In this document: positions 5,725 through 6,048 of the stretch, piece after piece
Layout of the letters: the number at the start of each line of letters is the position of its first letter
Numbering within the stretch: the first letter of the stretch is position 1
NCBI GenBank assembly: GCA_937983055.1
Contig: CALJLA010000047.1
Coordinates: 1 to 6,048, forward strand
Direction of reading: 5' to 3'
DNA length: 6,048 bases
Source: an uncultured Pseudomonadota bacterium
GTDB lineage: Bacteria > Pseudomonadota > Gammaproteobacteria > Burkholderiales > Eutrophovitaceae
Notes under the pieces: model-generated
What the model was told of the DNA's origin: nothing
Databases searched by the model: none
Seen by the model: the letters and a program-made list of their open reading frames with translations, nothing else
Program-made: the position numbers and the translations under genes

Positions 5725-6048
5725 AATCGAATGGTCATTCCGTCGGCGAGCGAGTGGCGGTAGATGCGCCAGGCCGGCACCAGCCCGATCGACAGACCGG
5801 CGGCGGCGACCAGCGCCATCAATTCGAACTCGTACGCCGAGGGCCAGCCCACCACGACGAACAGCCCGAGCCGCGCGGCGATCCAGTCATGCCCGGCGAT
5901 CAATCCTAAGTAGAGCGCTGCCACGCCGAGCGCAATGCCGAGCAGCGTGAGGCAGGCTGCTTCGCCCAGCATCAGCGCGAACACATGCACCGGTCGCGCG
6001 CCCACCGAGCGCAGCACCGCCATCTCGCGGCGGCGCTCGGTAAGCCCG
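5721..6048 (-). CDS. ABC transporter permease, FtsX/MacB type (C-terminal part only)
   Basis: The frame is open from the window edge (first full codon ends at 6047) to the TGA at 5721-5723, giving 108 residues. It begins GLTERRREMAVLRSVGARP, the hallmark cytoplasmic loop before the last helices of FtsX/MacB-family permeases (PF02687). Two hydrophobic segments follow: about FALMLGEAACLTLLGIALGVAALYLGL and ELMALVAAAGLSIGLVPAW. The end is PAWRIYRHSLADGMTIRL, a common C-terminal form in this group. The bulk of the protein, and probably the ATPase gene, lie beyond 6048. Proteins of this type do not usually form a classical import channel; they act as mechanotransmission or lipoprotein-handling ABC systems, or in zinc-linked clusters with DUF3299. 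The stop overlaps the DUF3299 start by 4 bp. Confidence 0.9.
   Translation of the reverse strand, partial: GLTERRREMAVLRSVGARPVHVFALMLGEAACLTLLGIALGVAALYLGLIAGHDWIAARLGLFVVVGWPSAYEFELMALVAAAGLSIGLVPAWRIYRHSLADGMTIRL

Overview
The window is GC-rich DNA with dense, mostly minus-strand coding and short gene spacings. It looks like a chromosomal segment of a Gram-negative bacterium, most likely a high-GC beta- or gammaproteobacterium. This placement is inferred from the exported dihaem cytochrome, the many signal peptides and the DUF3299/ABC permease pair. No rRNA, tRNA or species marker is present to settle it.

Positions 1-4230 (minus strand) carry a three-gene run, read from right to left. First is an exported serine hydrolase of the beta-lactamase/family VIII esterase fold (4230-2941). 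Seven bases later comes an exported dihaem cytochrome c (2933-1980). Last is an N-acyl-D-amino-acid deacylase-type amidohydrolase (1617 to beyond position 1). A strong ribosome binding site and a good sigma70-like promoter lie upstream of the hydrolase, so the three may be one transcription unit. The gap between cytochrome and amidohydrolase is filled almost wall to wall by a 327-bp non-coding element (1635-1961). It is built of 8-9 bp periodic repeats arranged as a large imperfect inverted repeat. This is the most unusual object in the window.

Positions 4231-4512 are a divergent intergenic region. It holds the promoter and ribosome binding site for the hydrolase, a short palindrome, and the ribosome binding site of a plus-strand gene.

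Positions 4513-5034 (plus strand) encode a small exported protein of unknown function. It ends 18 bp from the convergent next gene.

Positions 5053-6048 (minus strand) hold the last two genes of another operon: the C-terminal part of an FtsX/MacB-type ABC permease (cut by the window edge) and a DUF3299 periplasmic protein. Their reading frames overlap by four bases (GTGA). In Pseudomonas and Vibrio this gene pair belongs to a zinc-responsive ABC transport cluster, so a metal-related role is a reasonable but untested inference.

I see no phage, CRISPR, toxin-antitoxin or transposase gene. The long plus-strand open frames opposite the amidohydrolase and hydrolase genes are high-GC shadows.
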